Shown here one piece after another: positions 41,382 through 50,610 of a stretch of 64,000 nucleotides of DNA (the stretch's first letter is position 1; every line of letters begins with the position of its first letter). The stretch covers positions 248,001 through 312,000 of the forward strand of contig NC_019814.1 in the NCBI RefSeq assembly GCF_000319245.1. The letters are read 5' to 3'. The notes below the pieces were generated by a model. The model was given only the letters and a program-made list of their open reading frames with translations, ran no database searches and had not been told where the DNA came from. Origin of the DNA: Candidatus Kinetoplastibacterium blastocrithidii (ex Strigomonas culicis) (lineage in GTDB: Bacteria > Pseudomonadota > Gammaproteobacteria > Burkholderiales > Burkholderiaceae_B). Both the position numbers and the translations under genes were made by a program.

Positions 41382-42830
41382 TTACAATAAGAATATTGTA
41401 GACAATCCTAAAAAAACTATAAATCCTAGAGAATCAGTAGCAAATGTTAGAAGAACTGAAGACCCTATTGCTGGGTCTTTATTGAAGTGAGTTCTAAGCA
41501 TTGGAACAATTACTCCAACTAAAGTTCCTATAAGTACATTACATATAATTGCTCCCATGATAACTAATGCTATTAAAACTGAATTTGACATGGACCAAGC
41601 AAATATAGCTGCAACTATTCCTCCACTAGTGCCAATAAAAGATGCAAGAATCATTTCTCTTTTAAGCAAAGGAAATAGATCCCTCTCTGTAATATGGTTC
41701 GTAGCAAGTGCTCTAATTACCATCGTCATAGTTTGATTTCCAGAGTTGCCTCCAATTCCAGCTACTATAGACATAAGGAAAGCTAGCACCACAAGCTCAC
41801 TGACTGTATTTTCAAATCTGGATGCTATAAATGAAGAGATAGAAGCTGTAAATAAATTCACTAAAAGCCACGGAGACCTATTCAATATAGCAGTTGTTAT
41901 TGGAGCAAATATATCTTCTTCTTGTAATCCAGCTCTTGATAAAGCCTGAGCATTTGAATCTTCTTGAATTACATCAACTACATCAGCTATTGTTACCCGT
42001 CCGATTAGTCGGCCATAATCATCTATTACTGGAGCAGAAACAAGATCATATCTTTCAAATGCTGCTGCCGCATCAGTATCTGAATCTAAAGGGCTTATAG
42101 TTAAGAAATCCCTAGTCATTACATTATAAACATCATCACTAGGATCATTGACTAATATTTTTACTAGAGGAAGAACCCCTTGTAGTTTGTCTTGTCTATC
42201 TACTACAAATATTTGATCGGTGTGATCAGGAAGTTCTTGCAATCGTCTAAGGTATCTAAGGACAACTTCAAGTGTTACATCTTCTCTTACCTTGACCATC
42301 TCGAAGTCCATTAGAGCCCCGACACTTTCTTCGGGATAGGCCATAGCCTCTAGAAGTCTAGCGCGTTCTTCATCATCTAGCCTTTTTTCTATTTCTGCTA
42401 TAACTTCTGATGGTAGATCAGTAGATATATAAGCTAGCTCATCGGCATCCATTGTGCTTGTTACAGAAACTAAATCATGCCAGCTCATTGCTTCAATAAG
42501 AGATTCTCTAACCCAATTTTCTACTTCTATAAGAACATTAGGTTGTTTATTCTGATCAACTAGAGACCATATAATAAGTCTTCTATCTTTTTGTAAAGAT
42601 TCTAAAATGAATGCAATATCAGCAGTATGGAGAGAGTTAATTAATGATCCTAGATCGTGAACTATGTTACTTTTGTTTAAATTGGTAGATATGTTTATTT
42701 CTAAATCATTTTCATGATGATGTTTTTTAAAATATTCTTGTATTTCTAATAATGAATTTTTAACATCGTCATGATCTAGTCGACGTATTACCAACGATTT
42801 TTTTTGAGAGTCATTAATAATTCTTTTCAT
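41382..42830 (-). CDS. mgtE: Magnesium transporter MgtE
   Basis: Mg2+-gated channel-type importer. 482 aa. In order: N-terminal superhelical sensor domain with MSWHDLVSVTSTMDADELAYISTDLP, two CBS repeats (about residues 160-290; DRQDKLQGVLPLVKILV and DDYGRLIGRVTIADVVDVIQED), a connecting helix, then five membrane helices with IVAGIGGNSGNQTMTMVIRAL and the pore-region conserved Asn/Gly residues. Full length. It ends one base from ksgA, and the thioesterase gene lies 7 bp upstream on the same strand. Confidence 0.96.
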   Translation of the reverse strand: MKRIINDSQKKSLVIRRLDHDDVKNSLLEIQEYFKKHHHENDLEINISTNLNKSNIVHDLGSLINSLHTADIAFILESLQKDRRLIIWSLVDQNKQPNVLIEVENWVRESLIEAMSWHDLVSVTSTMDADELAYISTDLPSEVIAEIEKRLDDEERARLLEAMAYPEESVGALMDFEMVKVREDVTLEVVLRYLRRLQELPDHTDQIFVVDRQDKLQGVLPLVKILVNDPSDDVYNVMTRDFLTISPLDSDTDAAAAFERYDLVSAPVIDDYGRLIGRVTIADVVDVIQEDSNAQALSRAGLQEEDIFAPITTAILNRSPWLLVNLFTASISSFIASRFENTVSELVVLAFLMSIVAGIGGNSGNQTMTMVIRALATNHITERDLFPLLKREMILASFIGTSGGIVAAIFAWSMSNSVLIALVIMGAIICNVLIGTLVGVIVPMLRTHFNKDPAIGSSVLLTFATDSLGFIVFLGLSTIFLL

Positions 42831-42837
42831 TTTATTA

Positions 42838-43242
42838 TTATAGAGATGTAAGAGGGCGACTATTTCCTTGTTTGTCTATTGCAACATAGGTCAATTTGGC
42901 TTCAACAGCTTTTACGGAGTCATTTTGGAAAGGTCTTTTTTGAGAATAAACATCTATAGATACTGTTATCGATGTATTTCCAGTTCTTACTATTGATGCA
43001 TACAAGCTTATTAGATCACCTACCAATATAGGATCTTTGAATTGGATAGAGTTAACTGCAATAGTAGCCACTTTCCCAGCAGCTATTTTAGCTGCTAGTA
43101 TCGAGCCAGCTATATCAATTTGTGACATTATCCATCCACCAAATATATGTCCGTTAATATTTGAGTCTGATGGCATCGGCATTATTCTTAGTACTAGTTC
43201 CTTTTCTTTAACTTCTTTATCATGTTTTGTAAGTATTGGCAT
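42838..43242 (-). CDS. Acyl-CoA thioesterase, YciA-like hotdog fold
   Basis: Hydrolyses acyl-CoA esters; physiological substrate uncertain. 134 aa from the ATG at 43242, close to E. coli YciA (132 aa). A TTG 24 bp upstream is possible but less likely. Family sequence: LRIMPMPSDSNINGHIFGGWIMSQIDIAGSI, where the Asn, Gly and Asp form the active site of the hotdog dimer, then FKDPILVGDLISLYASI. Sits 7 bp upstream of mgtE on the same strand, probably co-transcribed. A role in recycling CoA or supplying free fatty acids is an inference. Confidence 0.9.
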   Translation of the reverse strand: MPILTKHDKEVKEKELVLRIMPMPSDSNINGHIFGGWIMSQIDIAGSILAAKIAAGKVATIAVNSIQFKDPILVGDLISLYASIVRTGNTSITVSIDVYSQKRPFQNDSVKAVEAKLTYVAIDKQGNSRPLTSL

Positions 43243-43312
43243 GGTCTTATTAACTTTATAATGCAATTATTCTTAATACTAATAGTTTTTACGCTAAAAA
43301 AATTTAGAATGA

Positions 43313-44191
43313 TTAGTTTAGATTACTTATTTTTGGCTGGATAATGTTGAACAAATCAATATAAATTGATTTGTTCCCGGCCAAAACCCAACCGTTATTA
43401 ACAGGCCAAGGATTTTTTTCTATTATGTCCTCACATGTTCCACCAGCCTCTCTTAGTATTATTGTGCCAGCAGCAACATCCCATGCTGACAAACCAAATT
43501 CCCAATATCCATCATATCTGCCACAAGCAATCCATGCTAGGTCTAGAGCAGCTGATCCCATTCTTCTAATACTTCTAGTATTTTTTAATATGTCCTTCAA
43601 TATGCCCATTTGTTTTTCATGATGTAAGCAATTATTGTATGGCAATCCAGTAGATATTATAGATTTATTAATATCTTTGGTATCTGAGCATTTTATTGTT
43701 CTTCCGTTTAATAATGATCCATGACCAAGTATAGCGCTAAAAGTTTCATTTCTGCATGGGTCATATATCACTCCTATTACTGGGGTATCTTTCTCTAATT
43801 TAGTATTGTTGATAAATGTTCCAGCATGAGCTACTAAAGAAATAGATATAGAATAATGGGGTATTCCCCGTATAAAGTTCGTTGATCCATCAAGAGGATC
43901 TATATACCATGTCGCTATCTTTCCTATTTTTCCACCGGATTCTTCCGTTATAATACCGTATTCATTGCCATCTATATTCAGTTTATCTATTATTGCAGAT
44001 TCTGATTCTCGATCAGCTTGTGAGAATAAATCATTACTATTTTTATTATGTATTATCAGCTCCTGAAGGTTTTGAAAATAATATTGCAGGATTTTTGCTC
44101 CAGATTTTGCAGCATCCAACGCCATATTTAATATATTACATAAGTTCATATTACTCATGTATAAGGATTTCGAGATTATATCGTTCGACAT
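43313..44191 (-). CDS. suhB: Inositol-1-monophosphatase family protein SuhB
   Basis: Mg2+-dependent sugar-phosphate phosphatase. In E. coli SuhB also acts in rRNA antitermination and ribosome biogenesis, which probably explains retention. 292 aa. Metal-binding motifs are IITEESGG (Glu), WYIDPLDGSTNFIRGIPHY and the C-terminal GLSAWDVAAGTIILREAGG. The open frame's first Met at 44191 gives an N-terminus about 14 residues longer than the usual one. Internal ATGs at 44158 and 44149 are alternative starts; none has a clear ribosome binding site. Confidence 0.92.
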   Translation of the reverse strand: MSNDIISKSLYMSNMNLCNILNMALDAAKSGAKILQYYFQNLQELIIHNKNSNDLFSQADRESESAIIDKLNIDGNEYGIITEESGGKIGKIATWYIDPLDGSTNFIRGIPHYSISISLVAHAGTFINNTKLEKDTPVIGVIYDPCRNETFSAILGHGSLLNGRTIKCSDTKDINKSIISTGLPYNNCLHHEKQMGILKDILKNTRSIRRMGSAALDLAWIACGRYDGYWEFGLSAWDVAAGTIILREAGGTCEDIIEKNPWPVNNGWVLAGNKSIYIDLFNIIQPKISNLN

Positions 44192-44327
44192 TTATTAGGT
44201 ACAGGTTTTGTAATTATGAATATTAAAATTGCTTTATTATATCAGTGTAGCAATAATTACTTAAGATAATATTATTTTTAATCAAGGTATCAATTAAACT
44301 ATTGCATTATTTATAGCAACAATTTAA

Positions 44328-44357
44328 TTGATAATTACAATAATACTGTAGTATAAT
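44328..44357 (+). promoter_or_regulatory. Sigma-70 promoter of tRNA-Lys(TTT)
   Basis: TTGATA at 44328-44333, 18-nt spacer, perfect TATAAT at 44352-44357, 13 bp before the mature tRNA 5' end. One of the clearest housekeeping promoters in the window. Confidence 0.7.
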
Positions 44358-44370
44358 TAGAAGTTATTAG

Positions 44371-44446
44371 GGGGTGTTAGCTCAGCCGGTAGAGCAGTTG
44401 ACTTTTAATCAATTGGTCGTGGGTTCGATTCCCGCACACCCCACCA
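44371..44446 (+). tRNA. tRNA-Lys(TTT)
   Basis: 76 nt; acceptor GGGGTGT pairs with ACACCCC, discriminator A, encoded CCA at 44444-44446. The anticodon loop CTTTTAA gives TTT. It has its own promoter and ends 8 bp before the stop codon of the convergent transporter gene. Confidence 0.96.
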
Positions 44447-44454
44447 AATTCTGT

Positions 44455-45339
44455 TTATCTATTTAATCTTATAGACATAAGAATCGATGATATTGCCATG
44501 AGCATGCCAATGATGTTTTTTCTGCTCAATCGTTCTCTGAATAGAAAGGTTCCAGCAATTGTTCCCAATATAACTACCCCCAAATTCATAATAATAAATA
44601 CTGTCGATGGCATGTTATATAAACACTTGTGTGCTTTTATATATGAAAATATATTAACCCAGTTAAGAGAACCAATTAGCAGTCCATTTATGATATTATT
44701 TTTGCTAAAAATAAATTTCTTATTTATAGATAAAATATAGATTATCATTGCTATACTAGCTATTAAGAATGATAGAAATAAGCAATTTGTTAGGGAATGA
44801 TTACCACTTATTTTTTTAAACATAATATCAGCCATTCCATATGTAAAACATACTAATATGGGCCATTTAAAATTAGATAAGATTTTTACTCTTTCCTCTT
44901 CATATTCTTCTCGTTTATCTAATAAGCATAATATAGAAAATATAGTACTAGCTACATATATGATTTTTATGGCGCATGGCTTGTCATCAAATATAGTAAA
45001 AGCTGCTATTATTGGCATTACTACGGATATACGTTGAAATATTTCGCTTTTAGCCACCCCAAAATATTCTATCGATTTTGACATTGATATAAATCCTATT
45101 GGTAATAGGCATCCTAACAATAATATGTATATCATATTATTGTTTACAATGGCTAGAAGATTTTCATTGTATGTTTTAAAAAAAAATAAACTAAGAATTG
45201 TAGCTATTATGTAGTTTATTAAAACAATTTCACTAAGATCAGATTTTCTATATGTGTTTTTTTTTAGAAATTTTAAGGTTATCGATACTAGTATACTGCA
45301 AGTAATGCTTAGAAAAAGGTACAAAAAACCAACAATCAT
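44455..45339 (-). CDS. Drug/metabolite transporter (EamA/DMT superfamily) membrane protein
   Basis: 294 aa with about ten hydrophobic helices in two five-helix halves, the architecture of EamA/RhaT-type DMT permeases. The first half ends near residue 140. The second begins with ILVCFTYGMADIMFKK, and there is a conserved-looking VVILGTIAGTFLFRERLSRKNIIGM near the end, which matches the EamA signature where an F-x-E-R/K follows helix nine. The substrate is unknown; metabolite exchange with a host is a natural guess. It lies alone between tRNA-Lys(TTT) and the tRNA-Ala/Glu/Asp cluster, with no functional neighbours. The overall style reminds me of Bacteroidetes DMT proteins, but that is memory, not an alignment. 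Confidence 0.8.
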   Translation of the reverse strand: MIVGFLYLFLSITCSILVSITLKFLKKNTYRKSDLSEIVLINYIIATILSLFFFKTYNENLLAIVNNNMIYILLLGCLLPIGFISMSKSIEYFGVAKSEIFQRISVVMPIIAAFTIFDDKPCAIKIIYVASTIFSILCLLDKREEYEEERVKILSNFKWPILVCFTYGMADIMFKKISGNHSLTNCLFLSFLIASIAMIIYILSINKKFIFSKNNIINGLLIGSLNWVNIFSYIKAHKCLYNMPSTVFIIMNLGVVILGTIAGTFLFRERLSRKNIIGMLMAISSILMSIRLNR

Positions 45340-45379
45340 GGTTTTAGATCCCCTAGAAAATCATCTATGATGTGCAATG

Positions 45380-45456
45380 TGGCGGAGCGGACGGGACTCG
45401 AACCCGCGACCCCCGGCGTGACAGGCCGGTATTCTAACCAACTGAACTACCGCTCC
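45380..45456 (-). tRNA. tRNA-Asp(GTC)
   Basis: 77 nt on the minus strand; acceptor GGAGCGG pairs with CCGCTCC, discriminator G, encoded CCA at 45380-45382. The anticodon loop CTGTCAC gives GTC. Last of three tRNAs transcribed as Ala-Glu-Asp. Confidence 0.96.
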
Positions 45457-45479
45457 AGCTTATTATATACAAATAAAAT

Positions 45480-45555
45480 TGGCGTCCCCTAGGGGATTCG
45501 AACCCCTGTACTCACCGTGAAAGGGTGATGTCCTAGGCCTCTAGACGAAGGGGAC
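45480..45555 (-). tRNA. tRNA-Glu(TTC)
   Basis: 76 nt on the minus strand; acceptor GTCCCCT pairs with AGGGGAC, discriminator G, encoded CCA at 45480-45482. The anticodon stem TCACC/GGTGA encloses the loop CTTTCAC, giving TTC. Middle of the tRNA cluster. Confidence 0.96.
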
Positions 45556-45568
45556 AAAAATATAAATT

Positions 45569-45644
<76 letters not shown>

Positions 45645-45672
45645 TCCAGTTCTATTCGTTGTCTAGTTTGTC

Positions 45673-45701
45673 ATTATGCAATAGTTTCATTTTATGTGCA
45701 A
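45673..45701 (-). promoter_or_regulatory. Candidate sigma-70 promoter of the tRNA-Ala/Glu/Asp cluster
   Basis: On the minus strand TTGCAC (45701 to 45696), 17-nt spacer, CATAAT (45678 to 45673), 28 bp before tRNA-Ala. The -35 is weak and the -10 good. Confidence 0.45.
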
Positions 45702-45775
45702 GCATATTTTTATTTGTGAGTATGTCTACTTTGTTTTTTTGCATTTTAAACACAGATTAATTAACAGCTATAACA

Positions 45776-45799
45776 ATAGTTATATAGTTATATAGTTAT
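45776..45799. repeat. Three tandem copies of ATAGTTAT
   Basis: Perfect 8-bp unit repeated three times, 20 bp past the corC stop codon (corC is on the minus strand), followed by related AT-rich sequence. Probably replication slippage in a noncoding spacer. Confidence 0.8.
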
Positions 45800-45818
45800 A
45801 CTATAAAAGTTATATAAA

Positions 45819-46673
45819 CTAGAATCTTCTTACCCTTAACAATAGTGCTCTGCGACTATCAGATCTGATTACTTCTATCTGAATATCGTCATAAATAGCA
45901 CTGTCCCCACACCTAGGTATTCTGTTTATCTGTCCTCCTAACCATCCTCCTACACTATCATACTCATGATCTGGTAATTTTATATTTAGATATTTATTAA
46001 GATGATCTATATCGGTTGCAGCCATTACTATCCATTGATTAGGGCCATCTTGGAATATAGAATTTTCTTCTGCATGATCAAATTCATCTTCTATATTACC
46101 AACTAATTGTTCTAGAACATCTTCCATCGTAACAAGTCCTGAGATTCCGCCGTGTTCATCTATTATAATAGCTTGATGATTGTGATTAATGCGAAATTCT
46201 CTTAATAATATATTAAGTTTTTTTGATTCTGGTATAAAAAAAGCTGGCCTTATTAGCGATCTGATTTCTATATTTTTATCAGATATGCATCTAAGCAGGT
46301 CCTTTGCTAGCAGGACCCCTATGACATTATCACGTTCGTTTTCAAAAACAGGAAATCTTGAATGTGTTGTTTCAAGGATTATATTAGTCATATCATTTAT
46401 TGACATGGATATTTCAAGCATATTAATTTTAGAGCGTGGAATCATAATATCACTTACCGCTCTTTCTGAGATATTTATAGTGCCACGTATTACAGATAAA
46501 GCATCTAGGTCTATTAGACCTTTTGTATTTGCATCCTCAAGCAAATTTTTTATTTCCTGTATTTCTTTTGGAGAATTTTTCTGTTTTAAAAACTTAAAGA
46601 AATTCTTGGACAAAGACTTTATAGGATCAATGAATTTATATAGAACGCGAGTATAATATGAACTGTCAGACAT
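45819..46673 (-). CDS. corC: CBS-domain protein CorC (magnesium/cobalt efflux)
   Basis: 284 aa. The order is a short N-terminal region, two CBS domains (about residues 75-200; SDIMIPRSKINMLEI, VIGVLLAKDLLRCI, IIDEHGGISGLVTMEDVLEQLVG) and a C-terminal CorC/HlyC transporter-associated domain with GGWLGGQINRIPRCGD. It lacks the DUF21 membrane domain, as E. coli CorC does, so it is cytosolic or peripheral. The family is linked to Mg2+/Co2+ export and is conserved downstream of ybeY. Last gene of the miaB-phoH-ybeY-corC series, 91 bp after ybeY. Confidence 0.93.
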   Translation of the reverse strand: MSDSSYYTRVLYKFIDPIKSLSKNFFKFLKQKNSPKEIQEIKNLLEDANTKGLIDLDALSVIRGTINISERAVSDIMIPRSKINMLEISMSINDMTNIILETTHSRFPVFENERDNVIGVLLAKDLLRCISDKNIEIRSLIRPAFFIPESKKLNILLREFRINHNHQAIIIDEHGGISGLVTMEDVLEQLVGNIEDEFDHAEENSIFQDGPNQWIVMAATDIDHLNKYLNIKLPDHEYDSVGGWLGGQINRIPRCGDSAIYDDIQIEVIRSDSRRALLLRVRRF

Positions 46674-46764
46674 GACTCTGTGAAACTGGATTGATCGTTG
46701 AATGATTATATCTTAAATATTAAGATACCTTTAGATGTATATTTATTATTGTGTCTTAATAGTA

Positions 46765-47253
46765 TTATAAATATGGATTTTTTATATTAAATTTATTCAG
46801 TATTTCAATTTCTATTGCTTCCATTCTCATAGCATCTTCTTCATTTAAGTGATCAAACCCTAGTGCATGTAGTACTCCATGTATTGTTATGTGTGCTGCA
46901 TGATCCTGAAAAGTTTTTTTTTGTTGTTCTGCTTCCATTTTTACTATAGGAGGGCAAATAACAATATCCCCAATTAGACAATCATGTTCTATACCATATT
47001 CAAACGTTATAACATTCGTTGCATTGTTCTTTTTTCTGAATGTTTTATTGATTTCTTGGATTTCCTTCTCATTTACCATTCTAATGTTCAATTTTAGTTT
47101 ACTGCATGTATTATAATGGCAGTGCAAGAAAGATATGTTTATAGATTTTTCTATCCATTTTTTCAGTAATTTTTCATCAATATATATATTCGTAACTTCA
47201 TATTGAAAATTTAACTTTATATAAGGTTTTTTATTTTTTTGAGCTAAGTTCAT
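46765..47253 (-). CDS. ybeY: Endoribonuclease YbeY
   Basis: Single-strand endoribonuclease for 16S rRNA 3'-end maturation and ribosome quality control. 162 aa. The zinc site H-x3-H-x5-H is seen as [11 protein letters not shown], preceded by the fold landmark NVITFEYG and [11 protein letters not shown]. The N-terminal ATG overlaps the end of phoH by 23 bp; no other start fits, so the two are translationally coupled. Conserved gene order. Confidence 0.95.
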   Translation of the reverse strand: MNLAQKNKKPYIKLNFQYEVTNIYIDEKLLKKWIEKSINISFLHCHYNTCSKLKLNIRMVNEKEIQEINKTFRKKNNATNVITFEYGIEHDCLIGDIVICPPIVKMEAEQQKKTFQDHAAHITIHGVLHALGFDHLNEEDAMRMEAIEIEILNKFNIKNPYL

Positions 47254-48205
47254 AAGCTGTTACAATTTTAGCTATCAGTGGGTGTCTTAATATATCTTTT
47301 TTAGTAAATGAATTTATAGATATTTCATTTATTTTATTTAGTATAGATATAGCATGATCTAATCCATTCTCATGTTTTAATGGCAAATCAATTTGCGATG
47401 GATCGCCTGTTATAACTGCTTTGCTGCCTAAACCGATCCTAGTTAAGAACATTTTCATCTGTTCAGGGGTCGTGTTTTGAGCTTCATCTAGTATAATGAA
47501 AGCATTGTTTAATGTTCTTCCTCTCATATATGCGAGAGGAGCTATTTCGATTATTTGTTTTTCAAATAATTTTTCTACTTGTTCGATTCCAATAAAATTA
47601 TATAATGCATCGTATAGAGGTCTTAGATATGGATTAATTTTTTGTTCTAAATCTCCAGGCAGAAATCCAAGTTTTTCCCCTGCCTCTACTGCTGGGCGGG
47701 TTAATACTAAATGTTCGACAGCATGGCTCTCTAGTGCATTTACAGCACATGCTACAGCTAGAATAGTTTTACCAGTCCCAGCCGGACCTACTCCAAATGT
47801 AATGTCCTTTTTTAATATATTGCATAAATATGTGTATTGATTTTTTGTTCTTGGCCTTATTTTTAGTTTATCCAAGTTACAAGTTTCTAAACTATGATCT
47901 AAATCATGTTTTTGTAATTCAATATTATTGTTTAATTCTGACATTCCCAAAATAATATCTTGTTTACATATCTCTTTATATTTTGATTGCTCATAAAAGA
48001 AACAAATAGCTTTTTCTGCTAAAAGGTTATTAGATCCTATAATTGTAAATTTATTATTAAATCTTATAATTTTTGTATTTATTATATTAGATATTGTTTT
48101 AAGATTTATATCTAGTGGGCCGCACATTTTTAATAGTGAGGAGTTACTAGCATTCCCTAAAACTATACTGACATTTTTTTCTACAACGTTTGGTTCTATT
48201 TTCAT
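47231..48205 (-). CDS. ybeZ: PhoH-like ATPase (YbeZ)
   Basis: P-loop protein of the PhoH family, implicated with YbeY in RNA and ribosome metabolism. 324 aa. Walker [16 protein letters not shown] lies around residues 138-152, Walker [24 protein letters not shown] follows, and [11 protein letters not shown] is the third family motif. The N-terminal KH-like region (first 80 residues) is divergent. Between miaB and ybeY, as in most proteobacteria. Biochemical role remains loosely defined in the family. Confidence 0.94.
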   Translation of the reverse strand: MKIEPNVVEKNVSIVLGNASNSSLLKMCGPLDINLKTISNIINTKIIRFNNKFTIIGSNNLLAEKAICFFYEQSKYKEICKQDIILGMSELNNNIELQKHDLDHSLETCNLDKLKIRPRTKNQYTYLCNILKKDITFGVGPAGTGKTILAVACAVNALESHAVEHLVLTRPAVEAGEKLGFLPGDLEQKINPYLRPLYDALYNFIGIEQVEKLFEKQIIEIAPLAYMRGRTLNNAFIILDEAQNTTPEQMKMFLTRIGLGSKAVITGDPSQIDLPLKHENGLDHAISILNKINEISINSFTKKDILRHPLIAKIVTAYELSSKK

Positions 48206-48229
48206 TAATAATAATTAAGTCAATTGAGA

Positions 48230-49597
48230 TTATACTTGTCCTCGTAATGTATTTCTATTTGCCTTTAATATTAATACATTTATCATCTCACCTATAAGAT
48301 TATTGTTTGATTGAAAATTCACAATTCTATTATTCTCTGTACGACCCATAAATTCTGCAGGATTTTTTTTAGAATGATTTTCAACTAAAATACGTTGTTT
48401 AGTTCCTATCATTGATATAGCTATTTCTTGTGCTTGTTTATCAATAAGTCTTTGTAATTCTTGTAGTCTTTCTAATTTTACCTCGTAAGGCACATCATCA
48501 TTTAGATTTGATGCTGGAGTTCCTGGTCGTCTTGAATATATAAACGAGAATGCTGTATCGAATCCTATTTCCTCGATCAGAGATATTGTTTTTTTAAAAT
48601 CATCTTCGGTTTCTCCAGGAAATCCAACTATAAAATCAGATGAAACAGATAGACCTGGTCTTGATTCTCTTAGTTTTTTAATTACTGATTTATATTCAAT
48701 AGCTGTATAGCCTCTTTTCATTGAAGATAGTATACGATCACTACCTGACTGAACAGGAAGATGTACAAATGATACTAATTTTGGTAAATTAGCATATGCA
48801 AGGCTAATACGTTTAGTCATTTCTCTAGGATGAGATGTAGTGTATCGTATTCGCTCAATACCTGGTATTTCATGGACATATTCTAGTAGTTTGGCAAAAT
48901 CAGCCATATCTCCATTGCTAGTTTTTCCAATGTAAGCATTTACATTTTGGCCTAGTAAAGTTACTTCTTTTATCCCATTATTTGATAAGTCAGCAATTTC
49001 TATTAGAACATCTTCAAAGGGTCTAGAAACTTCTGTTCCTCTAGTGTAAGGAACTACGCAGAAGCTGCAATATTTACTGCAACCTTCCATTATAGATACA
49101 AAAGCTGTTGGGCCTTCAACTTTAGATGGCACCATTGAATCGAATTTTTCTATTTCTGGAAAACTTATGTCAACTTGAGATCTTCCTTCATTTATTTTTT
49201 TATTTATAAGATACGGCAATCGATGCAAGGTTTGAGGACCAAAAACTATATCTACAAATGGAGCTCTATTTAAGATCTCAGAGCCTTCCTGACTAGCAAC
49301 ACAACCACCAACTCCAATAATTATATTAGGATTTTCCTGTTTAAGAGATTTTATTCTCCCAAGATCAGAAAATACTTTTTCTTGTGCTTTTTCTCTGACT
49401 GAGCATGTATTAAATAATATTAAATCAGCTTCTTCTGGATTGTTTGTTAATAATGTATAACCATGCTCATAAAGCAAGTCTGTCATTTTATTAGAATCAT
49501 ATGTATTCATCTGACAGCCAAAAGTTTTAATATAAATTTTTTTATGTTTACTTATAGATTTTTTATTAGTAAAAACTTTAATGTTTTTTTCTTTCAT
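48230..49597 (-). CDS. miaB: tRNA-2-methylthio-N6-dimethylallyladenosine synthase MiaB
   Basis: Radical-SAM methylthiotransferase modifying A37 of tRNAs reading UNN codons. 455 aa. The N-terminal UPF0004 domain has cysteines in [22 protein letters not shown] and GGCVASQEG; the radical-SAM cluster motif CSKYCSFC follows, with TRGTEVSR next. The C-terminal TRAM domain ends the protein. It needs two [4Fe-4S] clusters, which ApbC (13993) may help load. Start at 49597; the first 18 residues are lysine-rich and variable, so a start a little further in is possible. Confidence 0.96.
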   Translation of the reverse strand: MKEKNIKVFTNKKSISKHKKIYIKTFGCQMNTYDSNKMTDLLYEHGYTLLTNNPEEADLILFNTCSVREKAQEKVFSDLGRIKSLKQENPNIIIGVGGCVASQEGSEILNRAPFVDIVFGPQTLHRLPYLINKKINEGRSQVDISFPEIEKFDSMVPSKVEGPTAFVSIMEGCSKYCSFCVVPYTRGTEVSRPFEDVLIEIADLSNNGIKEVTLLGQNVNAYIGKTSNGDMADFAKLLEYVHEIPGIERIRYTTSHPREMTKRISLAYANLPKLVSFVHLPVQSGSDRILSSMKRGYTAIEYKSVIKKLRESRPGLSVSSDFIVGFPGETEDDFKKTISLIEEIGFDTAFSFIYSRRPGTPASNLNDDVPYEVKLERLQELQRLIDKQAQEIAISMIGTKQRILVENHSKKNPAEFMGRTENNRIVNFQSNNNLIGEMINVLILKANRNTLRGQV

Positions 49598-49665
49598 ATT
49601 TAGAAATAATTAATTTCGCGTTGATGAATACAATATTTTATTAAATTATCCCATAATTTTTAAAT

Positions 49666-50595
49666 CTAGTAATTTTTTGCTTTACTGTGGAGGTTTTTAT
49701 TTCCAAATCTCATCCACATGGCAAGTGAGGATGCAACAAATACTGATGAATATATACCAAACCATATTCCTATTGTTAGGGCAATAGAAAAGTAATGTAA
49801 AGTTTGTCCGCCGAATATTAGCATAGATAAAACCATAAGTTGTGTGCATCCGTGGGTTATTATAGTTCTAGAAACTGTTTGTGTTATGGACATATTAATT
49901 ATCTCTACAATATTAATATTATTCCTACTAAGATGGTTTATATTTTCACGTATCCTATCCATTACTATTACGGACTCATTAACTGAATATCCTAGTACAG
50001 CTAATATGCCAGCAAGGACACACAGTGAGAATTCCCATTGAAAAAAGGCAAAGAACCCAAGAATTATTACTATATCGTGTAAATTGGCAATTATTCCTGA
50101 CAATGCTAATTTGTATTCAAATCTTATAGTTAGATATATAACAACACCTATTACTACGGTTATTAGAGCCAATATGCCATCTATTATTAGTTCATTTCCT
50201 ACCTGAGGGCCTACCGTTTCTATTCTAGTGATTTGTAAAGACGAATCGTAATTCTTAAGATCTAATAATAGATTGTTAGTTCTTTCATTTAATGCAGATT
50301 CTTTTGATAATATGGGTAATCTAATCATTATTTCACGTAAAGAATCAAATATTTGTACCTGATAATCGGTATATCCTATTTTACATATAGTCTCACTAAT
50401 ATCGTCAATAGAAATTTTATTTTCTCCTGAAAAGCTCATTTCTATAGTTGTGCCGCCAGTAAATTCTGTAGATAAATTTAATCCTTTGGTAGCAATGAAA
50501 AACACAGATACCATAAATGTCATTAGGCTTATTAAGTTAAGTGCTAATGAATATTTCATAAAAGGAATAGTTTTGTTAATTCGAAAAAATTCCAT
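49666..50595 (-). CDS. secF: Protein translocase subunit SecF
   Basis: Membrane partner of SecD that uses the proton gradient to complete periplasmic release of secreted proteins. 309 aa, six membrane helices. The first helix (about 15-37) is followed by the periplasmic domain with LSTEFTGGTTIEMSF. The second helix group carries the family motif VLGYSVNESVIVMDRIREN near residue 205, and the protein ends with VFVASSLAMWMRFG. Encoded 15 bp after secD, in the order yajC-secD-secF. Confidence 0.96.
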   Translation of the reverse strand: MEFFRINKTIPFMKYSLALNLISLMTFMVSVFFIATKGLNLSTEFTGGTTIEMSFSGENKISIDDISETICKIGYTDYQVQIFDSLREIMIRLPILSKESALNERTNNLLLDLKNYDSSLQITRIETVGPQVGNELIIDGILALITVVIGVVIYLTIRFEYKLALSGIIANLHDIVIILGFFAFFQWEFSLCVLAGILAVLGYSVNESVIVMDRIRENINHLSRNNINIVEIINMSITQTVSRTIITHGCTQLMVLSMLIFGGQTLHYFSIALTIGIWFGIYSSVFVASSLAMWMRFGNKNLHSKAKNY

Positions 50596-50610
50596 ATTAT
50601 TCCTTAATTA

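Noticed and set aside
47231-47253. 23-bp overlap of ybeY and phoH as a possible frameshift or misannotated start
   Set aside because: Both proteins are full length with intact motifs, no later start keeps YbeY whole, and short overlaps are normal in this conserved operon.
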